Shown here in pieces: positions 1 to 11,755 of a DNA stretch of 64,000 bases. How positions within the stretch are numbered: position 1 is the stretch's first letter; the number at the start of each line of letters is the position of its first letter. The stretch spans positions 18,345,982-18,409,981 of the forward strand of contig NC_037256.1 in assembly GCF_000002425.4 (NCBI RefSeq), given 5' to 3'. The translations under genes were made by a program, and so were the position numbers. The DNA is from Physcomitrium patens (Eukaryota > Streptophyta > Bryopsida > Funariales > Funariaceae). The notes under the pieces were generated by a model. The model was given only the letters and a program-made list of their open reading frames with translations, was not told the origin of the DNA and did no database searches.

Positions 1-1100
1 CCCCCGGGTTTATGTGTAATACAGGCGTAGTCAGTTTCCATTGATACGGGTTGTGAATTTGGTTCCCGTGAAATCTTTCAATTGGACAGAACCATTGGGA
101 AAAGCGGCCAATATGCGATAGGGTCCATGCCACCGAATTTAAAATTTTCCTGGAAAATTGTGAAAACGGCTGTCGTACAGCAGGACAAGATCATTGGGCA
201 TAAATGATTTTGTGCGGAGTTTACTATCGTAATAACTCTTCCGACGGTGCTGAATAGCTTCCATGGTCATCAAAGCCGAAGCCCTAATCTCGTCCAATTT
301 TTCCAATTCTGTTAACCGATATTGGAGAGATTCTTTGTTTCCCAACCGTTCTTCCAATGCAATTCTTAAACTGGGAACCTCCAATTCTATTGGTAAGATG
401 GCCTCCTGCCCGTATACCAATTGAAAAGGTGTGGAATTAGTCGTTACTTTATACGCAGTTCGATATGCCCACAATGCTACAAATAATTTAGTATCCCAGT
501 CGATTCCCGCTCCTGAAATAGTCTTTGTTAAGATTTTACAAAGGATACCGTTTGTCTTTTCGGTCTGCCCATTGGCAGGTGGATGATAAGAGGTAGTTTT
601 TCCATGTTTGATCTCATACTTCGTTGTCAATGCTTCAATGGTTGCATTAAGAAAATGGGTTCCACGATCACTAACCAATTCTTTCGGACAACCAAAACGA
701 GTGATAATGTTCTCATATAAAAATATTGCTACAGTAGTGGCATTATCAGTTTTTGTTGCCGTAGCCTCTGTCCATTTGGTGATATAATCGGTGGCTACTA
801 CAATATAACGTTTCTGTCCATTCCAAGAAGCAGGTGCAATTGGTCTGACGAAATCAATACCCCATTTTTCGAATGGTGCCTATGCCAAAACTGGTATCAA
901 GGGCATGGCAGAAGTTCCAGTAGGTCGACCAATTTGTTGACAAGGGTCACAACGATGAACATATTTGTGAGCATCCGAAAACATTGTTGGCCACCAATAA
1001 CCAGCCATTAAAGCTTTACGCGCGGTGCTATCACCCGCAAAATGTCCTCCACAGCTATCCAAATGACATCCTTCCAATATGGTACACACTTCACTTGGAA
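1..1100 (-). pseudogene. Integrase of G1-a
   Basis: The N-terminal HHCC zinc-binding domain is visible at about 900-1060 (GGHFAGDS...GYWWPTMF...CDPCQQ). The DDE core follows, with the ATDY segment near 790 and ELVSDRGTHF near 660, and the HPPANGQTEKTNG segment near 580 carries the last acidic residue. The C-terminal part (SYYDSKL...NDLVLLYDSRFHNFPGKF) runs to the window edge. No chromodomain is seen in what is present. The enzyme would insert the DNA copy into the genome. Confidence 0.9.
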
Positions 1101-1110
1101 ATACGCAACG

Positions 1111-2930
1111 TCATAAAATACCATCCCGTCCTTGTTTGTATAATGCGGCTCCAATCATGGTATACGGTGCACTTCTTATAATCAGACGCTTTTTTAATTT
1201 TTCATTATAAGAAATTAGAAAAGTCTGAAATGTGAGATATTGGATCAGGTCACTATATTCGAGTGTAATAAGCTCTACAACGAATAATTGTGCATCCGGA
1301 AGGGCGTCGTTTATCGGCTCATTACCCAGTATATTCGATAAACGGGACAAGTGATTTGCATTGGCATGTATCTTGCCAAGGCGAACATTAATTGTAAAAT
1401 TGAATTCCTGGAGAAGTAACACCCAGCGAGCACTTCGTCCGCTCAATTGGGGTTTATTTATCATATACTTAAGCGCATCATGATCAACGTGGAACACAAA
1501 CGGGTAGCCCAGTAGATAATGGCGGAATTTCTGTATAGAATAAATCATGCCGAGGGCTTCTCGCTCGGTAGTATTATAATTGCGTTCGGCCATAACCAAT
1601 TGTCGACTCGCAAAATATATTGGATGATCACGGTTATTGTCATCTTTTTTACTCAATATTGATCCAATTGTGACGTTGGATGCATCGACATAAACCTGAA
1701 ATGGTTTCGTCCAGCATGGGGCAACCAGTATTGGTGCAGACACCAATTTTTGCTTTAAGGCCTCAAAGGCAACACTGCATTCTACCGTCCATACGGGACT
1801 AGATCCATCCAATAGTGGTATTTTTAGCAAATTTGTCAATGGCTGACAAAGTACCGCAAAGGAGTGAATAAAACGCAGATAATAGCTGATTTGGCCCACA
1901 AAGCCACGTACTCCTGACACCGTTTCTGGCTTTGGTAAAGCCAATATTCGAGTTATTTTATCTGGGTCTATAGCAATACCGCGGTTGGACACTATGTGGC
2001 CCAAGAGTCTTCCAGAGGGGACCCCAAATTGACACTTCTCTGAATTCAATGATATACCGTACTTATCGCATTGGTCCAGACATCGTCCCAGACAGTTCAA
2101 ATGATCGGCTGTTGTATTGAACGTGCAAAAATCATCTAAGAATATTTCCATTGACACTCGTAAATAATCTTGAAAGGCCTGTGTCATCACTCTTTGAAAT
2201 GTGGCTGGTGCATTGCATAATCCAAATGGCATCACTTTGTATGCAAATTTACCCCAATCTGTCGTAAAGGTCGTCTTGAGCTGGTCTTCCTTGGCAATTT
2301 TCACTTGATTGTAACCCGAAAAACCATCCAGAAATGAATAACATTCGTGTCCTGCTACGGCATCCAATATACTGTCCGTAAAAGGTAGAGAAAAATAGTC
2401 CTTCTTGGTAGCAGCATTGAGTTTTCAAAAATCTTGACAGGTTCTAATCTTGCCATTTTTCTTAGGTACCATTACCATTGGTGAGACCCATTCGCTATAC
2501 GGAACCGGATAAATGAAACCCACGCGTAATAATTTGTCCAATTCCTCCTTTACCATCAAGGAATATTTTGGGTTGAGACGGTGTTGTCTTTGACGAACTG
2601 GTATAGCATCCGGAACCAATGTAATACGATGTTCACACACTGTTTCTGGAATATCCTTCAGATCTGCATACGTCCAAGCAAAGGACAATTTATGCTGGAG
2701 AAAGAATGCTTTCCATTGACTCAATTCGTTACGTTGAATACCTTTGTATATCTTTATATTCTGGGGCACGTCAAGGGTGCTTAAGTTCAGAGTCTGGAAA
2801 ACAGGTTCTTCCACAGCCGCCATTTTAAAATCGCTTGTTGGCCCGTCGTCGTGCGAAGGAGATTGCAACTGCTGGTGACTCATATCTGACTGCATTGCAC
2901 TCACATGATTGACATCATATCGGGTCATCC
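1111..2930 (-). pseudogene. pol: Reverse transcriptase and RNase H of G1-a
   Basis: The reverse transcriptase (about 1900-2930) shows KKNGKIRTCQDF, the FSGYNQVKI region, MPFGLCNAPATFQRVM and the active site MEIFLDDFCTF (about 2120-2150). FLDDF in place of the usual YxDD is typical of Athila/Tat-type plant elements. RNase H follows (about 1330-1720) with FQVYVDASN, the EREALGMIYSIQKFRHYL helix and HVDHDALKYM. The enzyme pair would copy the RNA into DNA inside the particle. Similarity to G1-b (55750-57260) and G1-c (60250-61740) runs throughout. Confidence 0.92.
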
Positions 2931-2964
2931 ATTTGATAATAACATGATCCGAGTTAGAGGCATC

Positions 2965-4127
2965 CTACTGATGGAGTAAATATTCACCGGGGCCACCACA
3001 TTGGTAGACTCCTCCCTTGGTTGTAGAAGGGGTTTGACCTACTCCAAATTGCGGTGAAACTATAACATCATCATCTTCCTCAATCGAGTGACTCTCGTTA
3101 TTCGATGTAAATTCTGATTCGGGCAATTGGGTTTCTCCGTGATATTGTATCGGGTACATTTGTAGAACAATCTGGTCACTGCCTTTTCCAATTGTCAATG
3201 TGCCGCGGCCCCAGTCGTTCTTAGCCTTGGCTTGATACATCCAAGGTCTGCCCAATAAAATGGGATATGATAACGTAGAACTCTGTAACCTAAATACAAC
3301 ATAATCGATTTTGTATGTCAATCCCACGATTACAGTGGCAATATCGCGTAAGATTCCCATCGGCTTAACCCGACTATGATCTGCCATTCGCAAAATTAAT
3401 GTCGTAGGAAGCAATTGCTTTAGATCCAAGTCTTCTATTGTATCAGCGTTCATTAAATTCACACTAGAGCCACCATCGACTTGTACCCTTGGAATTAAAA
3501 CTCCATCGATTGATACATCGATTGTTGGTGCTTCCGGATCTAGATTTAAGCTAACTTCATGTATTTCTCTAGTGCGGAATCTCCGCCATATTAATGCTGA
3601 ATTCAATGTTGATCGACATTCCGGTGCTACAGCCAAAAGTTGCTTCATTGTAATTGAAGGCTGGATAACATCCAAATCCTTCAAAATGTCGTAGGGTTGC
3701 ATATTGAGAGTAACTCCCAATGCTCTTTTGCGTTTCATTGGTTTCGTTTTGACTTTGTTCGGCAGCAATTCCTTCCTCTTAGTCGACTCTTCGACCACTA
3801 AAGGTTCTTTCAATGGATACGAGCTTATATTGGATTGTGCGGGTATTGGGACGTGGTCATTTGGAATTGATCTTGATGTCCCCGAAAAATTGGCACGTGA
3901 AACTGAAGTGGGTTCCTCGTCTTGTTGAGGGCTCAATATTGGTATACGTCCCAATACTGATATTGGTTCGGTCCGCCTCTTGGACGGCGCTATTGTTGTT
4001 ACTTCGATTGGGTCATCCAGGTCCTGAATTGGATTCTTGCCTTTCTGTTGGCCCCTGATAAGCACTGCGTTCACCACCTCGACGCGATGTACTGGTGAGT
4101 CCCATTGAATAGGACCTTTGTCCTCCG
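2965..4127 (-). pseudogene. Pre-protease block and aspartic protease of G1-a
   Basis: The segment starts with a variable, charged linker. It then has a conserved block (YDILKDLDVIQPSITMKQLL, about 3620-3700) and a retropepsin-type aspartic protease with the active-site motif VDGGSSVNLMNA (about 3440-3485) and the later ILLGRPWM motif (about 3240-3265). The enzyme would cut the Gag-Pol polyprotein. The same arrangement, block then protease, is seen in G1-b, G1-c and, in diverged form, in N1-b. The solo N1 LTR inserted directly upstream separates it from gag. Confidence 0.82.
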
Positions 4128-4131
4128 CCGG

Positions 4132-5534
4132 TGTCGTGTTGTAACACGAGTATACAGTGAAAATAAAAAGAAAGGGGAATTTTATTAATATTCAGTTACC
4201 TCGAATATTGGGAGCAACGACCAACTCCTGTACAAATACTGAGTGGCCAGGTTCAATTACCCCGTTACAGTCAGCCGAGGCATACTGAAATGCTCCATTC
4301 AATTCCAATAACAGGAGTCAGTAGGAAGAGAAGGACCAATTCACACGACGGGTTCGAAGAGCCAATTGGATCCAATTTTGAGAATCCAATCCGGGTCCTC
4401 TTACCCAATATGAGACCTGAATTGGCCAGTCAACCCAATGCAATCTAATTACAAGAAATCCAGGTCTTACTACGGATCTTAGTCAATCTGACGTGAGGAC
4501 CAATTTGACCCAATTATGCGAACATCCAGGTTACTATGGGCATCTTTCCCAATATGGGACCTGAATTGGTCGGGCGACTCAATGTGGACCCGAGTAAGGG
4601 GTTTCGATTTTGTATCAGGCTGTCCTGTTCTCTGTGCCGTTTCAGGGAACGTTGTTTGCGGTAAATGGATCTCTTAAAGATAAAAACGGAAGAGAAGGCC
4701 TTGATGACGTGAGCCAATTTCGGATCTAAGCTCTGACGGCGGGAGCCAATTTCGGATCCAAGACGAAAGATTGAAGGAATTCAAGAGGATAAGGTTAGGG
4801 GGAGAATAAGTTTGAAGGGGAATCAGTTTTTAGGGGTTTTTTTTTTTTTTTTTTTTTTTTTTTTCAGATCAGAGATCAGGGGGGGTTTTTTTTTTTTTTT
4901 TCTCTGGGAATCGGGGGGAGCTAGTTTTCAAGCTTTTGCAAGGTTACTAGTTCGGTTTTCATTGGAGGTTTTTGAAGATCAGGGGAGATTAGAGAGAGGA
5001 GCTTCATGCTTCGGGTCGGGGAAGGAAAGACATAGAATTTGGATTTTTCTTCTTCGTAGAGTTTTGGGAAGACTGAGGCAATCGCTGCTGAAGTCAGTAT
5101 TGTAATGGTGAATCAGGATTTTTAATGAAGTGAGTTTGAATACTCTTGACTGTTTTATGAAATCGAATTACGTCTGTGATTGAAGGATTAAAAGGGCATC
5201 TATAGGATTGAGTATGCGGAGTGAATGAAATTTATTGGGTTAATCTAACAAGACAGTCAGTGGATACAAGATCATAAGTACAAAGCGGTATTGAAGATTA
5301 ACAGTTTGGGTTGTTCGGGGTTCTCTGTAACGTCTAGAGACCTACCGGCTGGGGCAAAAAGGACTTCGACAAGCAGTCGAAGAGCATCCGTATAGATTTA
5401 TGGTACATTATTGCAGTCGTTTATATTCCAGCAGTCAAAACTGATAGACTGCTTGACTATCGATGAATCTCCATACTACCTTCTACAGCCAGACGCCCGA
5501 CGCGTTCTCGAGCAGGAAAGCACGTAATACGACA
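4132..5534 (-). repeat. Solo LTR of N1 inserted in G1-a, with a CCGG target duplication
   Basis: This 1,403-bp block matches the two LTRs of N1-b (49000-50214 and 52977-54252) in reverse orientation. It ends TGTCGT...ACGACA and is flanked by CCGG at 4128-4131 and 5535-5538. G1-a coding sequence resumes on either side. No N1 interior is present, so it is a solo LTR, the usual product of recombination between two LTRs. It is longer than the N1-b LTRs, partly because of two T tracts (about 4837-4864 and 4886-4901). Confidence 0.88.
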
Positions 5535-5589
5535 CCGGTTGGGTTGTTTGCATTTGCTGGTCCCGATTATTATAATTAAAAGCCGCATT

Positions 5590-7677
5590 GCACTGCTGAT
5601 AAGTATGACCAGACTGCTTACAATTTCCACATATTGGGGCATAATCATCACTTGCTCTTGGATTAGGACATTCACTTGCATAATGTCCGATTTGTCTGCA
5701 CTGATAGCAACAAAGTGGTCTTCTGCCAATTCCTTCAGGGATATTGGGTGTCTCTACTGGTATATAACGGCTCGGTCTATTCCATGTCGGTTGAGTAAAA
5801 GATCCTGGTTGACCCATTGGTACTGTAGATTCTGGCATTGGCTTCTGCATGGGTGAATATTGATGATATTCTTGCTGATTCACCCCCAAGCCATGGATAT
5901 TGGATATACCTTCTTGGTGAAATTCAGAGTTTTGGAAATTGGAATAATTCTTGTTTTATCTATTCGCTCGATTTCCATTCCAGCCGAACCTATTATTCGT
6001 TTGTACTTGATTTACATCCCACGAAGTTGGTTGACTCATGGTCTGTTGTCCGACTTGTTGTTGTTTCCTTAAGTTCCAACAATTGGCAGTGGTATGCTTA
6101 CCCCCACAAAAGGTACATTGAACCATCATTTGGGATGGTGAAGAACATTCGGTTACCAAATGACCTTGTCCCTTACAATTGCTACACCAAACATTGGGTC
6201 GCATATTGGTCGGTTTATGCCTTTTCTCTTTATCCTTGGCCAGATTCACAACCAATTCATCCATTTTCTTCGTTAATGTTAACAGCAATGACTCATTGGG
6301 ATCCCTTGATACCAATTCATTGGTCAATTCCTTCGTAGGTATTGGTTTTTGATACGCGGAATAAGGCACATACGGTTGTGACGATGATGGTAGTACAACC
6401 TGCAATGGAACGGCATTCACTATTCCTTGTGGAATTGTACCATAATCACTCCTTCTCGGATAACTTTCCGATGCGTCATTTCAATTTTTCATTTGATAAC
6501 CGCCTTGCGATGGAATCATCGTGGCACCAACGGTTAAGTGCTGGTCGTAATGACATTCCTCCCATACTTTTGCTCGCTCAAGAGATGCTGCAATGGTAGC
6601 TGATTGGGCCTCCTTTACAAACATCTTCAATTCTGGTGGGTGTAATCCATTAACCAATATGGACAACACAAATGATTCCGGCATTTGGTTATTTGGCCAT
6701 TTCCAAAGTATATCTGCTACACGACCATAATATGACTGTACCGCTTCCCCTGGCACCATTCTGCTGTTCATTAATCTTTCTCGAAGACGGTCTTCAAAAC
6801 CAATTGGTTAGAAATGGACTAAAAATGCCATTTTCAATGCCTCCCAATTGATAAATTGACCTACAGGTTGGCGGTTATATCACTCGAACGTTGTGTCTTT
6901 TAGTGTCGCTGGCAACCATCTCAGCCAAATGTCTTCTGTCCTTCCATTATTGGCTACACACGCCGTCAAGAATTGAGACAAATGTTGATCTGGGTCCGCA
7001 CCTGACAAACCACGAAAAGTAGGTAATGGTGCGATGCTAGTCGTACGATCGCCCAAGGTACCCATTTGAACTGCAATTGGAACGGCTGGTCCTCCTGCCG
7101 CCATTGAATTTTTTGTTCCTCTGAAATTTGTTTTAAAATAATCTTTGCTTTCCCTTACTCTAATTACCGAGCTCTCAGCGGTCCTTGCTTTACTATTATT
7201 TCCCCCAAATAGTTTTATTGGTTGACTTGCAGGTGAAAACGTCATATTTTGAAATACAATATAGTTGCCTTTATTGGCGACCAATTCATGCCAATCTGCA
7301 GAGCCCCTATTACTCGTTTCAGCGGTACCCCCTACTGGAAAATTACCCAATGGAGTACCAAATACTTCTATGCGTCCTTCTCTTTCAATTAACGGCCTCA
7401 AGATTTCTACTGGAATGTTGACAAAATTTCTCGCGAGTGCTCTTGGCAGTTTTTCTAACAGTACATAAGACTGCAGAATTAACAGTCTGTCTGGTTCTTG
7501 ATATGTTTGGATGCGCCGACAAGCTTGCAACCATGGTTTAATCCAATTCTGTCGATGCTTCCTTTTAAGATTACATTCTTGCTCCTCTCTACGCAAGTTC
7601 CTTCCTTGCGCTCTTCCCTGTCTTTCTCTCAACTGATTTATTTTCCTCGATGCAATGCTCTCGTTCTTATTAACCAT
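5590..7677 (-). pseudogene. gag: gag of G1-a with four CCHC zinc knuckles
   Basis: The start MVNKNES at 7677 is supported by the parallel start MVIKNEN in G1-b at 47679. A basic N-terminal segment is followed by the capsid-like retrotransposon gag domain (motif LPTFRGL...DPDQHLSQFLTA, about 6890-7020; continuing to about 6480). Four knuckles follow: CSNCKGQGHLVTEC (6145-6186), CTFCGGKHTTANC (6079-6117), CYQCRQIGHYASEC (5668-5709) and CGNCKQSGHTYQQC (5590-5631). They lie in two pairs separated by a Q/P/N-rich linker. In this family Gag packages the element RNA in cytoplasmic virus-like particles. It is a fossil, broken in a few places. Confidence 0.88.
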
Positions 7678-7767
7678 AATCTTTCTTCAAACACTACTAA
7701 AATCGTCTTCCATTGCCCATTTTCTCACACGTTTGTAATTAATTCCTAACGCTCAAAGCTATTATCA

Positions 7768-7785
7768 CTCCTCGGCAGCAGCGCC
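7768..7785 (-). other. Primer binding site of G1-a
   Basis: Three bases inside the LTR end, the minus strand reads TGGCGCTGCTGCCGAGGA. It begins with the TGG that pairs with a tRNA CCA end and resembles the TGGCGCC-type site used by many plant gypsy elements with a tRNA-Asp primer. The tRNA identity is an inference. Confidence 0.65.
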
Positions 7786-7788
7786 AAA

Positions 7789-8565
7789 ATGTGATTTCTC
7801 GTTTTACTTATTCTGGAAGAAACTTCCCAGAATAAACCCATATAGGGGAATTCGAATACGGGGAGTGACTAGTTGCTTGAGCGTTCACGTTAGGGTCACA
7901 CAATTAATTACCTCCAATATATCGTCACTATTTCCATTGTCTAAGCACATAGGAAAACGATAATCTCTCCTTTCACCTTATCACTCTCTTCCTTGCAACA
8001 ATTCAGTCATACCAATAACTGTTATTTCCACCAATATATCTTCACTCTTATAATCTCTAACTGTAATACCTCAACATCACAGCTTCAGCACACAATTACC
8101 TTCATTCCAATTACTGGAATTCTTCACATAGAACTACCATTCACATTACAGTGTTTCACACAACCACAGATTCATTCTCTCTGCTGAACTACAATCAGAT
8201 TTCAGCATTCAATCTTTCTTCTTCTCATTCAATAACATATAATTCCATTCACACTTTCATTCCATGATTCACTTCACAATATTCAGAAACTCACAATACT
8301 CTTATTTCAAAGAACATAACAACAAAAGAAAAGAGGTAGCACCAAGCTTACCCCGGCTCACACTATCACAGTAATGGCGGTTTCTTCCTCTCTCTCATCC
8401 TCCTTAACCTACCACAAGATACCAATTGCTACATCTCTAATGAAAACTGCTTTTCCTAACTATTCATCCATTTTAACTACTGAACTACCTTTCTAACAGT
8501 CATCTATCCCTGTTTACACTATAAACTAAGTATCTACAAATCAGCAAATAACTACTTATTCTACA
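7789..8565 (-). repeat. 5' LTR of G1-a (777 bp)
   Basis: On the minus strand the repeat opens TGTAGAATAAGTAG and closes AAATCACA, the TG...CA form of an LTR. Almost the same ends and length recur at 46797-47571, and solo copies occur at 28407-29198 and 19002-19849. The junction with the copia coding sequence is abrupt at 8565/8566. The matching target duplication would lie outside the window. Confidence 0.85.
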
Positions 8566-9222
8566 CTAGGTTGATTGCCAAAGGATATTCACAAGTTGTT
8601 GGAGTTGATTTCATTGAGGCATTTGCTCCCATGGCCAAATTTACCACTATTAGAATCCTTGTGGCAATTGGGGCAGCAATGGACTTAGAGATGCATCAAA
8701 TAGATGTAAAGACAACTTTCTTGAATAAAAAGTTGAAAGAAAATATCTACATGGATCAACCTCAAAGATTTGTTGAAGATGGCAAATAAGACCTTAATTG
8801 TAAGTTGAAGAAATCCTTGTATGGGCTCAAGCAATCTTCAAGGACATGGTACCAACATATTAATACCTTCTTTGTGAATGAAGGATTTATAAGGAGTAAA
8901 AGTGGTCATTCTTTGTATATGATGCAATCAAATGAGTTCATATTGATTGTCATCCTCTATATTGATGATTTGATCATTTCAACTAATGCTATGAAGATGA
9001 TGGATTGGTTGAAAGCAAAGTTAGAAAAAGATTGTGAGATGAGTGATTTGGAAGAGCTTAAGAATTATTTAGGAGTGGAATTTGTAAAAGATCATGCTAA
9101 AAAGACCATTACAATGAACCAAAGTAAGAACATTAAAGAGATATTGAGTCGATTCAATATGGAGGATTTTAAGCCTATTAGAATACCTTTGGAGGCCAAT
9201 TTGAAGTTGATGAAGTTTACAA
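8566..9222 (+). pseudogene. Copia reverse transcriptase part of C1
   Basis: The copia reverse transcriptase signatures are clear: [48 protein letters not shown] and the active site LYIDDLIIS (about 8955-8985). The C-terminal part includes LKNYLGVEF and MNQSKNIKEILSRFNMED. It is cut off by the S6 insertion just after EANLKLMKF. Confidence 0.9.
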
Positions 9223-11530
9223 TGTCCTATTGTAAAAACTTATAATATGTAAAAATTAATTAAAATATATTATATATTAATAAATCTAGATTTGTGTTAG
9301 AATAGTTAATAGATTAATTTAAAGAGAGTGGATTTAAGAAACTTTGTTTTGAGTCTTATCTTTTTTGATTATAGCATTTAAAAAAATTGTGAGACCTAAA
9401 TATTTAGTATAAAGCCTTGAGACGAGATTAGAGCCTAAAGAAGAAAATCTTAACTAATAGGAGGCTAATTGGAAGGAATGAAAGCAAGGCATGGTTGGAT
9501 GAAGGCAAGGAATGGGAAACTTCATTCCTATTGGTCGATGGCCATGTCCAATGGGCTTCGAGGAGGCTGCCCGAGGCCTTATTAGGAATTAGGGTTTTTC
9601 TTTCGAAGTCATTCGAGCTTTGGAGGTTAGGGTCAGCAAGTTCAGGGTTTTGGGTATAATTTGGGTGAAGAGTTTGTATGATTTCGAGTTTTTGTGAAGG
9701 AGATATAGGTGTTCAAAGTTAAAGTGTCAAATTTGTACCTACTGTCACTCTTTGAAGCATAACATATGCATACAGAGAGCAATGAAAGATCGGCAACTAG
9801 AATTAGAGAGAAAACTTTCTTGGCTATACTTTACATATACTATTTGATGAATTCTAAGTTTGGATGAAGGAGTTATAGGGCATTGAAGACAGCACATGTA
9901 ATTCAAAGGTAGTACGTGAGTCATTGTGTTGATAGTAATGTTTGGAGCCATATCTTGAATTTCTGGACGAATTTTTGGCTCAAAATTTCTATAAGTGTGA
10001 ATTATTGGGTTAAAAATTTATAGATCAAATTTTTATGGTATTTGGATACTTATTTTTTGAGATATAAAGAAAATAGCACGTGGGTGTATGTAAGCTAGGG
10101 TTGAAAGCTACTGTTAGGGTTTTGGTGATATCTCAAGATTCGTAATGAATTTGAGGTTGAATTTTTTTGTGGTAGTTTTTAAAGTATATTAATACTTCAT
10201 GTAAAATTTTAGGTTGTTTGGACAATTAGATTGTGAGATATAAGCTGTTGAAGTTTAGAAAATATTTTTCATAAGGATATGTAAGGTTTTAAGATACTTT
10301 ATCATACATTTGGGTGTTTTTTTCTTTTTTGGTACTTGGGCTTATATATTGATGTAATTGCCCTAAAAGAGAAAATATTATATATATAAACTTGGTACTT
10401 TTATATCTTAGATTGGATTGAGCATTTAGTGGCAGCCAAAAGTTTAGCACTGTCAAGGTAGAGAGAATTTGCTTGAAGAAAATGCTAGGCTTTTGGCTAT
10501 CATTAATTATTCAATTAAGCTTGAAAATAAAGGAAGCTTTAAGTTTATATATAAATTTTCCCTTTTTGAGCAATTACACCAAATACACAAGCCTCAAGTA
10601 ACCAACAACATCCAAAATATGATAAAATCCTCTAAAACCTTGTATATTCTTATGTAGAGATTTTTCCAAACTTCAACACCTCATATCTCCTAATCCGACC
10701 GTCCAAATAAACTCAAATTTTACATGAGGTACTGATGTATTCTTATTAATTTTTACAACAATTTTCAAATGCAAATTCATTGCGGATCTTGAAATATCTT
10801 GAAAACCTTAACAATCACTTTAAATCCTTGTCTTTATATATCCATGTGTAATTTTCTTTATATCACATAAAATATAAGCTCAAATGCCACGAAATTTATA
10901 TTTATAGCTTCTTAACACAAAAATTTACATTTTCCAAAAAGTTTGAGCCAAAAATTCGTCCAAATACTTAAGTTATGGCTCCAACCATTACTACAAACAA
11001 AACCACTTACTTACTGCCTTTGATTTGGAAGTGCCGCCTTCAATTCCTTATAACTCCTTCATATGAACTTCAAAAGCAATAATACTTTTGCGACAGATGT
11101 AGGCCTTAAAATTGCTGTTCCAGTCACACCTTTTGATCTTCAAAAGCTACTGTAAAACTCCTCGTACTCTCAAAAGAGTAACAGTATATCTTAAATTAAC
11201 ACCTTAACTTCAAACAGCTATAACTTCTTCACCCTAACTCCAAATCCTCTAATTTTTGCATAAAAATTGTACCCCAAATCCTTAAATTTACAATCTTAGC
11301 TTGTAATCTCCAAAAGCCTTCGAAAGAAGAACCCTAATCCCTAATAAGGCCTCGGGCAGCCTCCTTGAAGTCCATTGGGCATGGCCTTTGACCAATAGGA
11401 ATGAAGTTTTCCATTCCTTGCCTTCATCCAACCATGCCTTGCTTTCATCCCTCCCAATAAGCCTCCTATTAGTTAAGATTTTCTTCTTTAGGCTCCAACC
11501 TTCTCTTAAGCTTTATACTAAATATTTAGG

Positions 11531-11565
<35 letters not shown>

Positions 11566-11755
11566 TGTCAAAATCAAAACAAGTAAAGAAACAAAGTAAA
11601 GTTTCTTATACTAACTCTTTTTAATTTAATCTACTAGCCACTCTAACACACATCTAGATTTATCAACATATAATATGTTTTAACTAATTTTTACATATTG
11701 TAAGCATTTACAATATGACAGCGCTTTCTTGTGGCAAATTCTCTCTACCTTAACA
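9223..11755 (+). repeat. S6 copy 1: 1.26-kb solo-LTR-like repeat in C1, split by S6 copy 2
   Basis: The repeat begins TGTCCTATTG and, after interruption at 10450 by an inverted copy, ends with the 35 bases at 11721-11755 (...CTCTCTACCTTAACA). TG...CA-type ends and a length near 1.26 kb recur in copy 2 and in the copy at 24469-25718. No open reading frame or internal region is seen, so it behaves like a solo LTR. It sits within the copia pol gene. The sequence ACAATG occurs at both outer edges (9219-9224 and 11753-11758), but a clean target duplication could not be fixed. Confidence 0.72.
10451..11720 (-). repeat. S6 copy 2, inverted and nested inside S6 copy 1
   Basis: In reverse orientation this 1,270-bp block repeats nearly the whole of copy 1, giving a giant inverted repeat across 9223-11720. 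On the minus strand it starts TGTCATATTGTAAATGC and ends CTCTCTACCTTGACA. Flanks GCAC (10447-10450) and GCGC (11721-11724) are a probable 4-bp target duplication with one transition. A TA microsatellite lies at 11531-11562. No coding region was recognised. Confidence 0.75.

Larger units (their letters stand above)
1..8565 (-). mobile_element. G1-a: Ty3/gypsy LTR retrotransposon (Athila/Tat-like), 5' LTR and most of the interior
   Basis: Read on the minus strand, this is a 5' LTR, a primer binding site, gag with four zinc knuckles, protease, reverse transcriptase, RNase H and integrase, in the Ty3/gypsy order. The 3' end and 3' LTR lie outside the left edge of the window. The FLDDF reverse transcriptase active site and the absence of a chromodomain in the part seen point to the non-chromoviral (Athila/Tat-like) branch. 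The element sits inside copia C1, whose sequence begins directly at 8566. A solo N1 LTR interrupts it between gag and protease. It is the best preserved G1 copy here, broken by only a handful of changes, and its GC content is clearly higher than that of the surrounding fossils, so it is comparatively young. Confidence 0.9.

Noticed and set aside
4812-5105. An open frame rich in Phe and Arg
   Set aside because: It is produced by the two T tracts inside the N1 solo LTR and has no counterpart in the other N1 LTRs.
8571-9245. Possible host gene with a polymerase-like product
   Set aside because: It is copia reverse transcriptase and continues after the S6 insertion with copia RNase H.
9223-11755. 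Large terminal inverted repeats suggesting a fold-back DNA transposon
   Set aside because: The end of the outer copy continues beyond the inner one, and each half is a full copy of a repeat that also occurs singly at 24469-25718. Nested insertion explains it better.
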